Notes: generated by a model from the letters alone, not told the origin. A DNA stretch of 64,000 nt from Marinobacter bryozoorum (GCF_023156245.1 NZ_JAKZAH010000007.1:62001-126000), one strand, 5' to 3'. Shown: positions 1-10,075, counted from the stretch's first letter. Numbers and translations: made by a program.

Positions 1-225
1 TGCACGGAACAATTCGAGACCTACACCACCTCACGGATGGAGGCCGGTGGCCCGATCGAAGGCAGCATCTTCAAATGCAGCCTGAAGCCGGTGAGCGAAG
101 CACTGGCTGACGGCACCTACGGCAACGTCAGCTTCAGCGCCGGCGAGGTTGAACGCCTGCAAGCGATCTACCCGCAGGGCGTCTGTGACTACCAGGGTCC
201 AGACCAGGGCCGCCCGGCAGGCTGA
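1..225 (+). CDS. C-terminal end of a DUF6351 family protein (partial)
   Basis: An open frame enters from the left edge and stops at 225, giving 74 residues. The tail contains KCSLKPV, a segment ending in LQAIYPQGVCDY, and a glycine/proline-rich end. This resembles the C-terminus of DUF6351 proteins, a family of secreted proteins with an alpha/beta-hydrolase-like fold whose function is poorly defined. The rest of the gene lies outside the window, so no catalytic residue can be checked. A GC-rich hairpin follows the stop and may end the transcript. The family call rests on recollection of this tail pattern and is moderate. Confidence 0.5.
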   Translation, partial: CTEQFETYTTSRMEAGGPIEGSIFKCSLKPVSEALADGTYGNVSFSAGEVERLQAIYPQGVCDYQGPDQGRPAG

Positions 226-236
226 CCCCCTCCCTC

Positions 237-264
237 CTGACGGCGGTGGCAACACCGCCGTCAG
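237..264 (+). terminator. Hairpin downstream of the DUF6351 gene
   Basis: A perfect 12-bp stem, CTGACGGCGGTG with CACCGCCGTCAG, closes a GCAA tetraloop just after the stop at 225. There is no T-run behind it, only a C-rich stretch, so it is a terminator-like or mRNA-stabilising hairpin rather than a classical intrinsic terminator. Confidence 0.5.
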
Positions 265-563
265 CCCCTCCCCCGCCATATTCGTCGCCTTTTGCAACAG
301 GTCTTCCGCCCACCTCACAAGTTTTCATCCACCGTCACGAACCCACAACATTTTGTCCTGTCAAAGCAGCAAACCTAGACTAAGCTGAAAATGAAAGGGC
401 CCGGAACAGGGCCCGCCGGAAACCGGGGCGTGGATCCCGTCGTATATCCGGCCAACAGCGGTCATGACTTCCATCCAACCATAACCACAAACGCCCGCCC
501 GCGGCGTCCAACAACGGGGAATTTGCGTGTAGTCGAGGAATCATTAGCAAGCGAGGGTCACCC
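265..563. other. Gene-free stretch upstream of prkA
   Basis: No credible gene was found. The stretch holds a short hairpin (GGGCCC, loop GGAACA, GGGCCC near 397-414) and must contain the prkA promoter. I could not pick a convincing -35/-10 pair. PrkA operons are stress or stationary-phase controlled in enterobacteria and a similar control here would be inference. Confidence 0.4.
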
Positions 564-2486
564 ATGAGCATTCTGCAACACTTCAAAGACCGGTATGACC
601 AGACCCAGGAAGAAGAATACTCCCTGGAGGAATACCTGGAGATTTGCAAAAACGATCCAGCCGCCTACGCCACCGCAGCCGAGCGAATGCTGCTGGCAAT
701 CGGCGAACCAGAATTTATCGACACGTCCCGAGACCCGCGCCTGTCGCGCATCTTTTCCAACAAGGTTATCAAGCGATACCCGGAATTCTCCGAGTTCTAC
801 GGCATGGAAGAGGCGGTGGAAAACATCGTGTCCTTCTTCCGCCACGCCGCCCAGGGCCTGGAAGAGAAAAAACAGATTCTCTACCTGCTGGGCCCGGTGG
901 GGGGCGGCAAGTCCTCCCTGGCGGAGAAGCTCAAGTTCCTGATGCAGAAAGTGCCCTTCTACGCCATCAAGGGCTCGCCGGTGAACGAGTCGCCCCTGGG
1001 GCTGTTCGACCCCCTTGAAGACGGCCAGATCCTGGAAGAGGAATACGGCATTCCCCAGCGCTACCTCAAGCCCATCATGTCCCCCTGGGCCGTCAAACGC
1101 CTGCACGAATACGGTGGCGACATCAGCCAGTTCCGGGTGGTGAAGAAATACCCGTCGGTACTGGACCAGGTGGCCGTCTCCAAGACCGAGCCCGGTGACG
1201 ACAACAACCAGGACATCTCGGCCCTGGTGGGCAAGGTGAATATCCGCATGCTGGAGGACTTCTCCCAGGACGACCCGGACGCCTACAGCTTCAGCGGCGG
1301 CCTGTGCAAGGCCAACCAGGGTCTGATGGAATTCGTGGAGATGTTCAAGGCCCCCATCAAGGTGCTGCACCCGTTGCTGACTGCCACCCAGGAAGGCAAC
1401 TACAACACCACGGAAGGCATGGGTTCCGTGCCCTTTGATGGCATCATCCTGGCCCACTCCAACGAGTCCGAGTGGCAGACCTTCCGCAACAACAAGCACA
1501 ACGAGGCCTTCCTCGACCGGGTTTACATCGTCAAGGTGCCCTACTGTGTGCGGGTCACCGAGGAAATCGAAATCTACCGGAAGCTGCTGAAACACAGCTC
1601 ACTGTCCGGCGCCCCCTGTGCACCGGATACCCTGGATATGCTGGCCCAGTTCTCGGTGCTGTCCCGTATCAAGGAACCGGAAAACTCCAGCATCTACTCC
1701 AAGATGAAGGTGTACGACGGCCAGAACATCAAGGACACCGATCCCAAGGCCAAGTCCATCCAGGAGTACCGGGACTCTGCGGGCGTAAATGAAGGCATGG
1801 ACGGGCTGTCGACGCGCTTTGCGTTCAAGATCCTGTCCAAGGTGTTCAACTTCGACACCACCGAGGTGGCAGCCAACCCGGTGCACCTGCTCTACGTACT
1901 GGAAAAACAGATCGAGCAGGAACAGTTTCCGGCGGAAGTGCAGGAGCGTTATCTGCGGTTTATCAAGGAGTTCCTGGCACCCCACTACGTGCAGTTCATT
2001 GGCAAGGAGATCCAGACGGCCTACCTGGAAAGCTACAGCGAGTATGGCCAGAACCTGTTCGACCGCTACGTGACCTACGCCGACCTGTGGATCCAGGACC
2101 AGGAGTTCCGGGATCCCGAAACGGGCGAAATCCTGGACAGGTCTGCCATCAACGACGAACTGGAAAAAATCGAGAAGCCGGCGGGCATCAGCAACCCGAA
2201 GGACTTCCGCAACGAGGTGGTCAACTTCGTGCTGCGGGCCCGGGCCAACAACCAGGGGGAGAATCCCTCCTGGCTCAGCTACGAAAAGCTGCGCAGCGTG
2301 ATCGAGAAGAAGATGTTCTCCAACACCGAGGACCTGCTGCCGGTGATTTCCTTCAATCCGAAGGCCAGCCAGGAAGACCAGAAGAAGCACAAGCAGTTCG
2401 TGGAGCGGATGGTGGACCGTGGCTACACCGAGAAACAGGTCCGGCTGCTGGCGGAGTGGTACCTCAGAGTCAGAAAGTCGCATTAA
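564..2486 (+). CDS. prkA: PrkA family serine protein kinase (YeaG-like)
   Basis: A 640-residue protein of normal length for the PrkA/YeaG family. Residues 110-118 form a P-loop (GPVGGGKSS) in an AAA+-like N-terminal domain, and the remainder corresponds to the PrkA C-terminal kinase-related domain. Characterised homologues are cytoplasmic serine kinases, or ATP-dependent proteases in Bacillus, linked to stationary phase and nutrient stress. The gene heads a compact operon with yeaH (28-bp gap) and spoVR (4-bp overlap with yeaH), an order conserved in many proteobacteria. The start follows a GAGGG stretch. The family assignment is firm; the substrate is unknown. Confidence 0.95.
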   Translation: MSILQHFKDRYDQTQEEEYSLEEYLEICKNDPAAYATAAERMLLAIGEPEFIDTSRDPRLSRIFSNKVIKRYPEFSEFYGMEEAVENIVSFFRHAAQGLEEKKQILYLLGPVGGGKSSLAEKLKFLMQKVPFYAIKGSPVNESPLGLFDPLEDGQILEEEYGIPQRYLKPIMSPWAVKRLHEYGGDISQFRVVKKYPSVLDQVAVSKTEPGDDNNQDISALVGKVNIRMLEDFSQDDPDAYSFSGGLCKANQGLMEFVEMFKAPIKVLHPLLTATQEGNYNTTEGMGSVPFDGIILAHSNESEWQTFRNNKHNEAFLDRVYIVKVPYCVRVTEEIEIYRKLLKHSSLSGAPCAPDTLDMLAQFSVLSRIKEPENSSIYSKMKVYDGQNIKDTDPKAKSIQEYRDSAGVNEGMDGLSTRFAFKILSKVFNFDTTEVAANPVHLLYVLEKQIEQEQFPAEVQERYLRFIKEFLAPHYVQFIGKEIQTAYLESYSEYGQNLFDRYVTYADLWIQDQEFRDPETGEILDRSAINDELEKIEKPAGISNPKDFRNEVVNFVLRARANNQGENPSWLSYEKLRSVIEKKMFSNTEDLLPVISFNPKASQEDQKKHKQFVERMVDRGYTEKQVRLLAEWYLRVRKSH

Positions 2487-2514
2487 CCGTTTTCTGGCCT
2501 GAAGGAGTTGCACT

Positions 2515-3810
2515 ATGGGCATGACCCACATCGTTGATCGCCGTCTTAACGGCAAGAACAAGAGCGCAGTGAACCGGGAACGGTTCCTGCGCCGCTATCG
2601 CCAGCACATCAAGAAAGCCGTGGCCGATGCGGTGCAGAGGCGCTCCATCACAGATATCGAGCGCGGGGAAAGCGTCAGCATTCCCTCCCGGGATATCCAT
2701 GAACCGACGTTCCACCACGGCCAGGGCGGCAAGCGCGAAGTGGTCCACCCGGGCAACCAGGAGTTTGTTGCCGGGGATGAAATTCCCAAGCCGGAAGGTG
2801 GCGGCGGGGATGGTTCCGGCTCTGGCCAGGCCAGCCCGGATGGCGAGGGCATGGACGAATTTGCCTTCCAGATCACCCAGGACGAGTTCCTGGACTTCCT
2901 GTTCGATGACCTGGAACTGCCCAACCTGGCCCGCAAGAAACTCAAGGACACCGAGGCCTTCACGTATCATCGCTCCGGTTTCACCACCCAGGGCGTACCC
3001 GCCAAGCTGGATGTGGTGCGTTCCCTGCGGGGCGCCCACGCCCGGAGACTGGGCCTGGGGGGCGCTCGCCGCAAAAAAATCCGGGAACTGGAAGAGCAGC
3101 TCGCGGCTCTGAAGAGTGCCCCGGGTGACCTGGACCCGGCCTTCAGCCACGTGGACCAGATCGAGGCACTGGAAGCCGAAATCGCCAGGCTCAAGGCCAA
3201 TGTGCGCCGGATCCCCTTCATCGACGAAATCGATCTCCGCTACCGGCAGCACATCAGGAAGCCGAAACCTGCCACCAGTGCCGTCATGTTCTGCCTGATG
3301 GACGTCTCCGGGTCCATGACCCAGACCCACAAGGACATTGGCAAGCGCTTCTTTATCCTGCTGTACCTGTTCCTGAAGAAGAACTACAAGAAGATCGACG
3401 TGGTCTTCATCCGCCACCACACCAGCGCAAAGGAGGTGGACGAGGAAGAGTTCTTCTACAGCCGGGAGACCGGTGGCACCATCGTCTCCAGTGCTCTGAA
3501 ACTGATGCACAAGATCATCGAATCCCGCTATTCCCCGGATGAGTGGAACATCTACGCCGCCCAGGCATCAGACGGTGATAACTGGAACGATGATTCTCCC
3601 ATCTGCGGCAAGATCCTGGCCGAGCGAATTATCCCCCTGGTGCAGTACTACGCCTATGTGGAGATCACCCCCCAGGATCACCAGATGCTGTGGTACGAGT
3701 ACGAGAAGATCATGGAGCGTTTCCCGCAAAGCTTTGCCATGCAGCAGATCGCCGACCCGGGTGAAATCTACCCGGTGTTCCGCCAGCTGTTCGAGAGGAA
3801 AGCCGCATGA
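2515..3810 (+). CDS. yeaH: YeaH/YhbH family protein (DUF444)
   Basis: A 431-residue DUF444 protein. The N-terminus is charged and is followed by a glycine-rich linker (about residues 95-105). From about residue 258 there is a von Willebrand A-like segment with a MIDAS-type DVSGSM motif (Asp263). A short coiled-coil-like stretch ([10 protein letters not shown]) precedes it. The start has a GGAG ribosome site in AAGGAGTTGCACTATG. It lies between prkA and spoVR, and the three are normally co-expressed in stationary phase. The molecular function is not established; partnership with the PrkA kinase is inferred from conserved clustering. Confidence 0.93.
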   Translation: MGMTHIVDRRLNGKNKSAVNRERFLRRYRQHIKKAVADAVQRRSITDIERGESVSIPSRDIHEPTFHHGQGGKREVVHPGNQEFVAGDEIPKPEGGGGDGSGSGQASPDGEGMDEFAFQITQDEFLDFLFDDLELPNLARKKLKDTEAFTYHRSGFTTQGVPAKLDVVRSLRGAHARRLGLGGARRKKIRELEEQLAALKSAPGDLDPAFSHVDQIEALEAEIARLKANVRRIPFIDEIDLRYRQHIRKPKPATSAVMFCLMDVSGSMTQTHKDIGKRFFILLYLFLKKNYKKIDVVFIRHHTSAKEVDEEEFFYSRETGGTIVSSALKLMHKIIESRYSPDEWNIYAAQASDGDNWNDDSPICGKILAERIIPLVQYYAYVEITPQDHQMLWYEYEKIMERFPQSFAMQQIADPGEIYPVFRQLFERKAA

Positions 3811-5369
3811 CTGACATTATTGACCGCCCCAACCTGCCGGATTCAGCACCGGCCAGGCGGGAGCCCATTTCCACCGGCTCCGAATGGACGTTTGAGCTGA
3901 TCCAGCAGTACGACGACGAGATCGCCAAATGCGCCGAGGAATTCGGCCTGGAAACCTATCCCAACCAGATCGAGGTGATCAGCGCCGAGCAGATGATGGA
4001 CGCCTACAGCTCCGTGGGTATGCCCGTGGGCTACCACCACTGGTCCTTTGGCAAGCAGTTCCTGAACACATCCAAGGGCTACCAGCGGGGGCAGATGGGG
4101 CTGGCCTACGAAATCGTGATCAACTCCAACCCCTGCATTGCCTACCTGATGGAGGAGAACACCCTGCCCATGCAGGCCCTGGTCATCGCCCACGCCTGCT
4201 ACGGCCATAACTCGTTCTTCAAGGGCAACTACCTGTTCCGCACCTGGACGGATGCCAGCGCCATTATCGACTACCTGGTGTTCGCCCGTAACTATGTGGC
4301 CGAATGCGAGGAGCGCCACGGTGTGGAAGCCGTGGAAGAAATCCTGGATTCCTGCCATGCGCTGATGAATTACGGGGTGGACCGGTACAAACGCCCTGCT
4401 CCGATCTCTGCAGCCGAGGAGCGGCGCCGCCAGAAGGACCGGGAGGAATACCTGCAACGCCAGCTCAATGACCTGTGGCGTACTATCCCCAGGCCAGACG
4501 AAACAGACGAGGACAAAGCCCGGCGCAAGCAGCGCTATCCCTCCGAGCCCCAGGAAAACATCCTCTACTTCATCGAGAAGAACGCCCCATTACTGGAAAC
4601 CTGGCAACGGGAAATCATCCGCATCGTTCGCAAACTGGGGCAGTACTTCTATCCCCAACGCCAGACCCAGGCGATGAACGAGGGCTGGGCTTCCTTCTGG
4701 CACTACACCCTGCTGCACCGCATGTATGAGAAGGGCCTGGTGACCGATGGTTTCATGCTGGAGTTCCTGCAGAGCCACACCGCCGTGGTCTATCAGCCCC
4801 CGTTCAACAGCCCCTGGTACTCCGGCATCAACCCCTACACCCTGGGTTTCAATATCTTCTCGGATCTGCGCCGGATGTGTGAGAACCCGACGGATGAGGA
4901 CCGGGAGTGGTTCCCGGATATTGCCGGGGGTGACTGGCTCGAGACGGTTCACTTCGCCATGCGCAACTTCAAGGACGAGAGCTTTATCCAGCAGTTCCTG
5001 TCGCCGAAAGTCATGCGCGATATGAAATTCTTCGCCATCGAAAACGATGACCAGGAAGAGTTCTACCGGGTCACCGCCATTCACGATGACCCAGGCTACC
5101 GGCCTCTACGGGAGAAACTGGCCCGGCAGTACAACCTCAGCTACCGGGAGCCCAATATCCAGGTTTGGAATGTGGATGTACGCGGTGACCGGTCATTGAC
5201 CCTGCGGCATATCCCCGAGGACCGGGTGCCGCTTGGCGGCGAGGATGCCGAGGAAGTACTCCGGCATGTTCACCGGCTATGGGGCTTTGATGTGCACCTT
5301 GAGAGCGTGGACGAGGGCACGGTAGTGGACGAGTACCACTGCCCGCCCTGGGATGCGGACGATTATTGA
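3807..5369 (+). CDS. SpoVR family protein (YcgB-like)
   Basis: A 520-residue protein with the continuous SpoVR-like domain, including conserved patches such as [28 protein letters not shown] and [10 protein letters not shown]. SpoVR was first named for a role in Bacillus spore cortex formation; in Gram-negatives (YcgB) it is a cytoplasmic stress-associated protein of unknown activity. The ATG overlaps the yeaH stop (ATGA), implying translational coupling and a three-gene transcript. The full length fits the family. Confidence 0.93.
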   Translation: MTDIIDRPNLPDSAPARREPISTGSEWTFELIQQYDDEIAKCAEEFGLETYPNQIEVISAEQMMDAYSSVGMPVGYHHWSFGKQFLNTSKGYQRGQMGLAYEIVINSNPCIAYLMEENTLPMQALVIAHACYGHNSFFKGNYLFRTWTDASAIIDYLVFARNYVAECEERHGVEAVEEILDSCHALMNYGVDRYKRPAPISAAEERRRQKDREEYLQRQLNDLWRTIPRPDETDEDKARRKQRYPSEPQENILYFIEKNAPLLETWQREIIRIVRKLGQYFYPQRQTQAMNEGWASFWHYTLLHRMYEKGLVTDGFMLEFLQSHTAVVYQPPFNSPWYSGINPYTLGFNIFSDLRRMCENPTDEDREWFPDIAGGDWLETVHFAMRNFKDESFIQQFLSPKVMRDMKFFAIENDDQEEFYRVTAIHDDPGYRPLREKLARQYNLSYREPNIQVWNVDVRGDRSLTLRHIPEDRVPLGGEDAEEVLRHVHRLWGFDVHLESVDEGTVVDEYHCPPWDADDY

Positions 5370-5394
5370 CGCGGCTTCAACCGGTCAGCACCCC

Positions 5395-6735
5395 TCATTC
5401 TCCGGGAATGGAAACCGTCACCTGCAATCCACCGAGGGGCGAACGGCCCAGGGCCAGACTGCCCCCATACAGGGCCACAAGGTCCCCGACGATGGCCAGG
5501 CCGAGGCCCGAACCCGGGCGGGTTTCGTCGAGGCGCGCCCCTCGGGCCAGGGCCAGGTTGCATTGCTCTTCTGACATGCCCGGGCCATCATCCTCTACCT
5601 GTAACTGACACCCTGTGGTGCCGGCGTCTTCCACGCTCAGTCGTACCCGGCTTTCGGCCCAGTTAATCGCATTTTCCAGCAGGTTGCCGGCGAGTTCCTG
5701 CAGGTCCTGTCGCTCGACTCTTACCGGCCTGGCCACGCCCAGTACGGACTCGAACGCCAGTCCGCGGCGAGAGGCCAGGGTCCTGAGTGCCGCCAGGACC
5801 GGCTCCAGGGCCTCTTCCACGTTGATCGCGCCACCGAGACCCGCAGGCCCGGCGGCAGAAGCCCTGGCCAGGTGGTGGCGAACAGCTTCATTCAGGCGTC
5901 GCAGTTCGGCCTGGAATGCGCCTTGCTGGTCCCGGGGCAAGCGCTCGCTCAGTGTCTGCAACACGGAAACCGGGGTTTTCAGGGCATGGGCCAGGTTACC
6001 TGCCGTTGCCCGCCCCCGCTCGATCAGTCGCTGATCCCGCTCAAGAACCAGGTTAATTGCCTGTGCCAGCCGCGCGAGCTCTTCTGGCAGGTCCGTGTCC
6101 AGTAATTGTTGCTGGCCTGCCTCTACCCGCCCCAGGCTCTGTTCCAGCCGTCGCAGTGGCCTCAGGCCCCAGCGGACCTGCATCCATACCATTGCCAGCA
6201 GCAATACACCGAGAGTCGCCAGGGACCCGGCAAGCAGCGCTTCAAAACGATCGACCTCCTGGTTAACCCCGGACAGGTCAGCGGCCACCGACACCTGCAC
6301 GGTAGAGGGTGCGTTGGCCAGCCGTACCTGCCGGGAGACGACTCTTAGCGCCTGCCCCTGCGGTCCGGACGTTTCCTGAAAGGACAGCCCGCCCGCCTGC
6401 GGCACCGGCAGACGCAGGTCCCAAAGGGAGCGGGAGGTAGTAACCCGGTCACCCTGGTCCCTTACCTGCCAGTACCAGCCAGAATAGACCCGGGTAAAAC
6501 GGGCATCACCAAGCTCCCGCTCCATCGCCAGGCGATCCGATGCGGGAACATAGACAGTTCCGGCAATGACAATATCCAACAGGGATTCAAGCCGGTCATT
6601 GAAGGACGTATTCACCGCCTCGCGGAAGTTCCAGGCCAGAACGCCCCCCGCGATGGGCAGCACCAGGAGCATCAGAACCAATGCCGATACCACCATTCGG
6701 GTCGCAACCGGCCACTGCCTCACACTGCGAAGCAT
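5395..6735 (-). CDS. Sensor histidine kinase, PhoQ/QseC-like
   Basis: A 446-residue inner-membrane kinase. TM1 is at about residues 14-35, a periplasmic domain of about 130 residues follows, and TM2 is at about 167-187. HAMP comes next, then a HisKA H-box with LAHALKTP (His250), an N-box with ELAGNLLENA (350-355), and G-boxes DGPGM (383-387) and GSGLGLAI (408-415). The LAHALKTP form is typical of PhoQ-like kinases. It overlaps the response regulator stop by one base, so they are co-translated. The adjacent PepSY gene suggests a regulatory or inhibitory partner. The signal sensed is unknown; a cation or envelope cue is only a family-level guess. Confidence 0.92.
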   Translation of the reverse strand: MLRSVRQWPVATRMVVSALVLMLLVLPIAGGVLAWNFREAVNTSFNDRLESLLDIVIAGTVYVPASDRLAMERELGDARFTRVYSGWYWQVRDQGDRVTTSRSLWDLRLPVPQAGGLSFQETSGPQGQALRVVSRQVRLANAPSTVQVSVAADLSGVNQEVDRFEALLAGSLATLGVLLLAMVWMQVRWGLRPLRRLEQSLGRVEAGQQQLLDTDLPEELARLAQAINLVLERDQRLIERGRATAGNLAHALKTPVSVLQTLSERLPRDQQGAFQAELRRLNEAVRHHLARASAAGPAGLGGAINVEEALEPVLAALRTLASRRGLAFESVLGVARPVRVERQDLQELAGNLLENAINWAESRVRLSVEDAGTTGCQLQVEDDGPGMSEEQCNLALARGARLDETRPGSGLGLAIVGDLVALYGGSLALGRSPLGGLQVTVSIPGE

Positions 6736-7403
6736 CAGGCAGGTTCTCCCCCTGACATGCGGTAGCCTTGCCCCCGTATGGTTTCAATCGTCTTGCTACC
6801 AAGCTTGCGGCGCAGCCGGCTGACCTGGACATCGATAACATTGGAATCCGGCTCCTGATCGCCATCGTAGACATGCTCCGACAACTCCGTACGGCTGACC
6901 ACCCGTGGCGCGGCATGGATCAGGTGCGACAAAAGCCGGAACTCCTGGGCGGTCAGGGCCACTGGCATACCTGACCGGGTAACCTGGGCGGCATGGGTAT
7001 CCAGGGCTATGTCGCCAGCGCGGATAACCGGATGGGCATGGCCGTGGGCGCGGCGAACAAGGGCACGCAACCGGAACAGTATCTCGGCTGTTTCAAAGGG
7101 CTTGGTGACATAGTCGTCGGCACCTGCGGAAAATCCCGCAGCCTTGTCAGACCAGCGCTCCCGTGCTGTCAGGATAAGGACCGGCAAGTCGATGCCCTGC
7201 TCCCGCCAGCCGGAAAGCCACTGGCTTCCATTGCCATCCGGCAGCCCCAGATCCAGCACCACGGCATCATAGCGCTCGGTACTGACTTGAAAGTCCGCCG
7301 TACGGCCATCCGCTGCGACCTCAACCAACAGGCCCGCATCACGTAACGAGGCAGCAAGCCCTTCCGCCAATGCTTTGTCATCCTCCACCAGCAGTATTTT
7401 CAT
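6735..7403 (-). CDS. OmpR/PhoP family response regulator
   Basis: A 222-residue two-domain regulator. The receiver carries acidic residues Glu7-Asp8-Asp9, phospho-acceptor Asp51 (VVLDLGLPDG), Thr79 and Lys101 (TKPF). The C-terminal winged helix ends with the usual hairpin (IETIRGQGYRM). It sits between a PepSY gene (4-bp overlap) and its kinase (1-bp overlap). A direct repeat with 11-bp period in front of the operon is a candidate binding site for this regulator, since OmpR-family dimers bind such repeats. Confidence 0.94.
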   Translation of the reverse strand: MKILLVEDDKALAEGLAASLRDAGLLVEVAADGRTADFQVSTERYDAVVLDLGLPDGNGSQWLSGWREQGIDLPVLILTARERWSDKAAGFSAGADDYVTKPFETAEILFRLRALVRRAHGHAHPVIRAGDIALDTHAAQVTRSGMPVALTAQEFRLLSHLIHAAPRVVSRTELSEHVYDGDQEPDSNVIDVQVSRLRRKLGSKTIETIRGQGYRMSGGEPA

Positions 7404-7777
7404 CGGCGCTCCATGGCCCTGAGGTTACGTCCTTCGACTTCCAGTACTTCTCCGGTACGGGCGTCGATCTCGAACTCGGCCACCTGTCCGTCAGGACCCA
7501 ATAATTCGATTTCATAGAGGACGGCGCCGTCGTCATCCTCGATATCCACGTCGATCACGTCCCCAATCCAGTCCCTGGAAAGGCTCTCCAGGATCTCACC
7601 AAGGGGCTTGATCCTGCCAGCCTCAACCTCCCGATGGAGGCGTTGCCAGTCTTCATCGTCGTCTGCAATAGCGACAGGACTGGCAACAACAGCCAGCATG
7701 ATGGCAGCTAAAACAAGCCGTGCTGATGCCCGGATAAAGGAACGAATGATATAAAAACTGTAGCGGGTCATAACCAT
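7400..7777 (-). CDS. PepSY domain protein, first gene of the two-component operon
   Basis: A 125-residue exported or membrane-anchored protein. A hydrophobic helix at about residues 18-38 (LVLAAIMLAVVASPVAIA) looks like a signal peptide. The mature part has a PepSY-like half (GAVLYEIELLGPDGQVAEFEIDA). PepSY domains are often found as inhibitors or periplasmic modulators near sensor kinases. It overlaps the response regulator by 4 bp. Start choice is uncertain: ATG at 7777 or 7771, neither with a strong ribosome site. It is divergent from a second PepSY-like gene at 7922. Confidence 0.8.
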   Translation of the reverse strand: MVMTRYSFYIIRSFIRASARLVLAAIMLAVVASPVAIADDDEDWQRLHREVEAGRIKPLGEILESLSRDWIGDVIDVDIEDDDGAVLYEIELLGPDGQVAEFEIDARTGEVLEVEGRNLRAMERR

Positions 7778-7795
7778 GATTCTGACAAAGCCTGG

Positions 7796-7813
7796 ATGAA
7801 CGAAACATGAACG
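7796..7813. promoter_or_regulatory. Candidate OmpR-family operator (direct repeat)
   Basis: ATGAACG occurs twice, at 7796-7802 and 7807-7813, giving an 11-bp period. This is the spacing used by dimers of OmpR/PhoP-type regulators. It lies 19-36 bp upstream of the PepSY-regulator-kinase operon and could serve autoregulation. A single example; not proven. Confidence 0.4.
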
Positions 7814-7921
7814 GCACCCTCATGCTCCTGCAAGACCGCCTCCCTTAATCTGCACACAGGTTGGCGGGAATCACCCCGCCCCTCCGATGAAAACACCCTG
7901 TGTACGAACAAGGAGCTTACT

Positions 7922-8389
7922 ATGAAAAAGATGATAGCACTCACGCTGGCCGGCACCCTGGCAGCCTCTCCGCTGGCCTTTGCCAAGGGCTCCCTTGACG
8001 ACGCCGAGACCGTCCTGAACGCTGGCAGTGATTATGGCATTACCCAGTTCACCAACCTCGAATTCGATGATGACCGGGATGACCCGTTTGAAGTCGAAGG
8101 CTGGGTTGATAACGAGTGGTACGTTGAACTGGAGTTATCCACTGACGGCACCATCGAACGAGAGAAGCGTCGTAAACGCCAGGGCCAAGCCTCAGGACTC
8201 TCCGCCGATGATATCCGGAGCTACCTGGATGCCGCCAGCAGCGAAGGTATGCAATACATTGAAGAGCTGGAAGTGCGCTCCGGCGGTCGGATTGAAATCG
8301 AGGGCGAAGACAGCAATGGCCACGAACTGGAAGTGGAGTTCCGTAAGGGCAACCTCAGCCCGTTCAAGGTCGAGCGGGACGACGACTGA
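7922..8389 (+). CDS. Secreted PepSY-like protein
   Basis: A 155-residue protein with a clear signal peptide (KKMIALTLAGTLAASPLAFA, cleavage after about residue 21). The mature part is acidic with two PepSY-like repeats (EVEGWVDNEWYVELELSTDG and GGRIEIEGEDSNGHELEVEF). A good ribosome site (AAGGAG) precedes the ATG. It is divergent from the PepSY/two-component operon, and a candidate operator lies in the shared 144-bp region, so it is a likely target of that regulator. It is probably periplasmic; function unknown. Confidence 0.78.
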   Translation: MKKMIALTLAGTLAASPLAFAKGSLDDAETVLNAGSDYGITQFTNLEFDDDRDDPFEVEGWVDNEWYVELELSTDGTIEREKRRKRQGQASGLSADDIRSYLDAASSEGMQYIEELEVRSGGRIEIEGEDSNGHELEVEFRKGNLSPFKVERDDD

Positions 8390-8401
8390 CCCTGAAACCG
8401 A

Positions 8402-8427
8402 GAGCCGGCCTGGTATCAGGCTGGCTC
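8402..8427. terminator. Shared hairpin between convergent genes
   Basis: GAGCCGGCCTG pairs with CAGGCTGGCTC (one mismatch) around a GTAT loop. It lies between the PepSY-like gene (+) and the diguanylate cyclase (-) and overlaps the latter's stop codon. It probably acts in both directions. Confidence 0.55.
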
Positions 8428-9909
8428 ATCCACACAACTTACCCGGGTATTCGCCCCATCGCCTGAAATTGCCCAGGTGTTCTTGCCCTTTTCCTTGGCA
8501 ACGTACATGGCCATGTCGGCTGCCTTCATAAGGTCACGCTGGTGGCAACCGTGGTCAGGGTAAAGGCTGATGCCGATGCTGAAGGTAATGTTAAAGGCGT
8601 GGCTCTCCACCCTGATTGGTTCACTGGACGCTGCCAGCAGCTTTTCGGCCACCCTTACCGCATGGGCCCGCCGGTCGATGTTCTGCACCAGTACCACGAA
8701 CTCGTCACCACCAAGACGGGCCAGTACATCGTGATCACGCAACACGCCACGCAACCGACTGGCTACCTGTTCCAGCACCCGGTCACCGGTGTCGTGGCCC
8801 CAGGTATCGTTCACTTCCTTGAAGTGGTCCAGGTCGATAAACATAATGGCCGGCTTGTGGCCGGTGCGATCCACTGACGCAATAGCTTGTCCCAGCAGAT
8901 CCGCCAGCAGGTTGCGGTTGGGCAGGCCGGTGAGGCTGCAGTGGGTGGCCAGGTAGTGGGCTCGCTCTTCGGCCTGGCGGCGCTCTTCTTCCTTTTCAAA
9001 GGTTTGCAGGGCATAGGAAACATTGTCGGCCATCCGTACCAGCAGCCCAATGATTTCATCGTCAAAGGCGTTCCGTTCACGGGAGCACAGGTGCAAGGTA
9101 CCGATAGACCGGCCATCCCGCAGAATCGGAACCGCAGCCGCTGACTTCATGCGGGTTTTCGTTCGAACCATGCTGTGCCAGTAACGGGTGCGCTCATCCT
9201 TCAGGAAGTCATCGGTCACCTGAGGTTCGCAACTACGAAATGCCCTGCCGTTCAGGCCCTGCCCCTCGGGCTTGTCAGGGTCAGTGGATATGACCGTCTT
9301 GAACGTAACCTCTCGGCCAGCCCCAGCCATAGCCCTTGGTTTCAGCTGATCCGTGCCGGGTTCCGGCATAAGGACGACGGCCGTGGTCATACCACCGCTG
9401 TCGATAGCGGCATCACACACAGACTGGAAAAGCTGGTCAGGGGAGGAACTGCGGATAATTGCTTCGTTAGTGGCACTCAGAGCGGCATAGATCTTCTTCG
9501 CACGAACGGCAGCGCGCTCAGCGAGAACCCGTGTGGTCACTTCACGGGACACGATAACGACAACTTCCCTGCCCTGGACAACGGTATAGCGGAAATGCGG
9601 CTCCCACCATCCCCGCCGCGAACGATCCTTGCTGACCATCAGCCGGGGTTCATCCTGAAAGCCCACATTACCGGCCTCCCGGGCTTTCAGATAGGCGTCA
9701 GAGACAGCATCCCGACCCTGGAGTGTCAGTTTCGATGCCTCCATGTCGAGCAGCTCTTCACGACTGTACCCCGTCATTATGCAGGTGGTGTCGTTCACAT
9801 ACAGATAGCGATGACTGTAATAGTCACTGACCAGCACGCAATCCGGGGAGGAATCCAGGAATCCCCGCAAATTGCTCAGCAGAACATCACCAAAACTGCT
9901 TTCCGCCAT
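8416..9909 (-). CDS. PAS-GAF-GGDEF diguanylate cyclase
   Basis: A 497-residue protein. An N-terminal PAS domain (about 15-125, with VNDTTCIMTGYSREELL) is followed by a GAF domain (about 150-300) and a GGDEF domain (about 320-485). The catalytic GGDEF signature (about 400-404) is intact, and an RxxD inhibitory site (RDHD) lies five residues before it. It should therefore make cyclic di-GMP with product inhibition. No membrane segment is seen, so it is cytoplasmic. The start has a GGAGG ribosome site. It is monocistronic between two hairpins. The signal for the PAS/GAF part is unknown. Confidence 0.92.
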   Translation of the reverse strand: MAESSFGDVLLSNLRGFLDSSPDCVLVSDYYSHRYLYVNDTTCIMTGYSREELLDMEASKLTLQGRDAVSDAYLKAREAGNVGFQDEPRLMVSKDRSRRGWWEPHFRYTVVQGREVVVIVSREVTTRVLAERAAVRAKKIYAALSATNEAIIRSSSPDQLFQSVCDAAIDSGGMTTAVVLMPEPGTDQLKPRAMAGAGREVTFKTVISTDPDKPEGQGLNGRAFRSCEPQVTDDFLKDERTRYWHSMVRTKTRMKSAAAVPILRDGRSIGTLHLCSRERNAFDDEIIGLLVRMADNVSYALQTFEKEEERRQAEERAHYLATHCSLTGLPNRNLLADLLGQAIASVDRTGHKPAIMFIDLDHFKEVNDTWGHDTGDRVLEQVASRLRGVLRDHDVLARLGGDEFVVLVQNIDRRAHAVRVAEKLLAASSEPIRVESHAFNITFSIGISLYPDHGCHQRDLMKAADMAMYVAKEKGKNTWAISGDGANTRVSCVDEPA

Positions 9910-10075
9910 CTGCGCCTCCCTATCCAGGGCGTTTATATGGTGTTAGTCATTTACCTTCAGCAAAGGTTAGCCTGTTTGTAACCCGAGTAAAACGCTCAGG
10001 ATTCGTTTTGACACATTTTCACAGTTATCGCGACGGTTTATCGACTATTTGCTGCAAGCCTACCTGATACATTAC

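Noticed and set aside
558-1595. 345-codon frame antisense to prkA
   Set aside because: Shadow of prkA codon periodicity; no recognisable protein.
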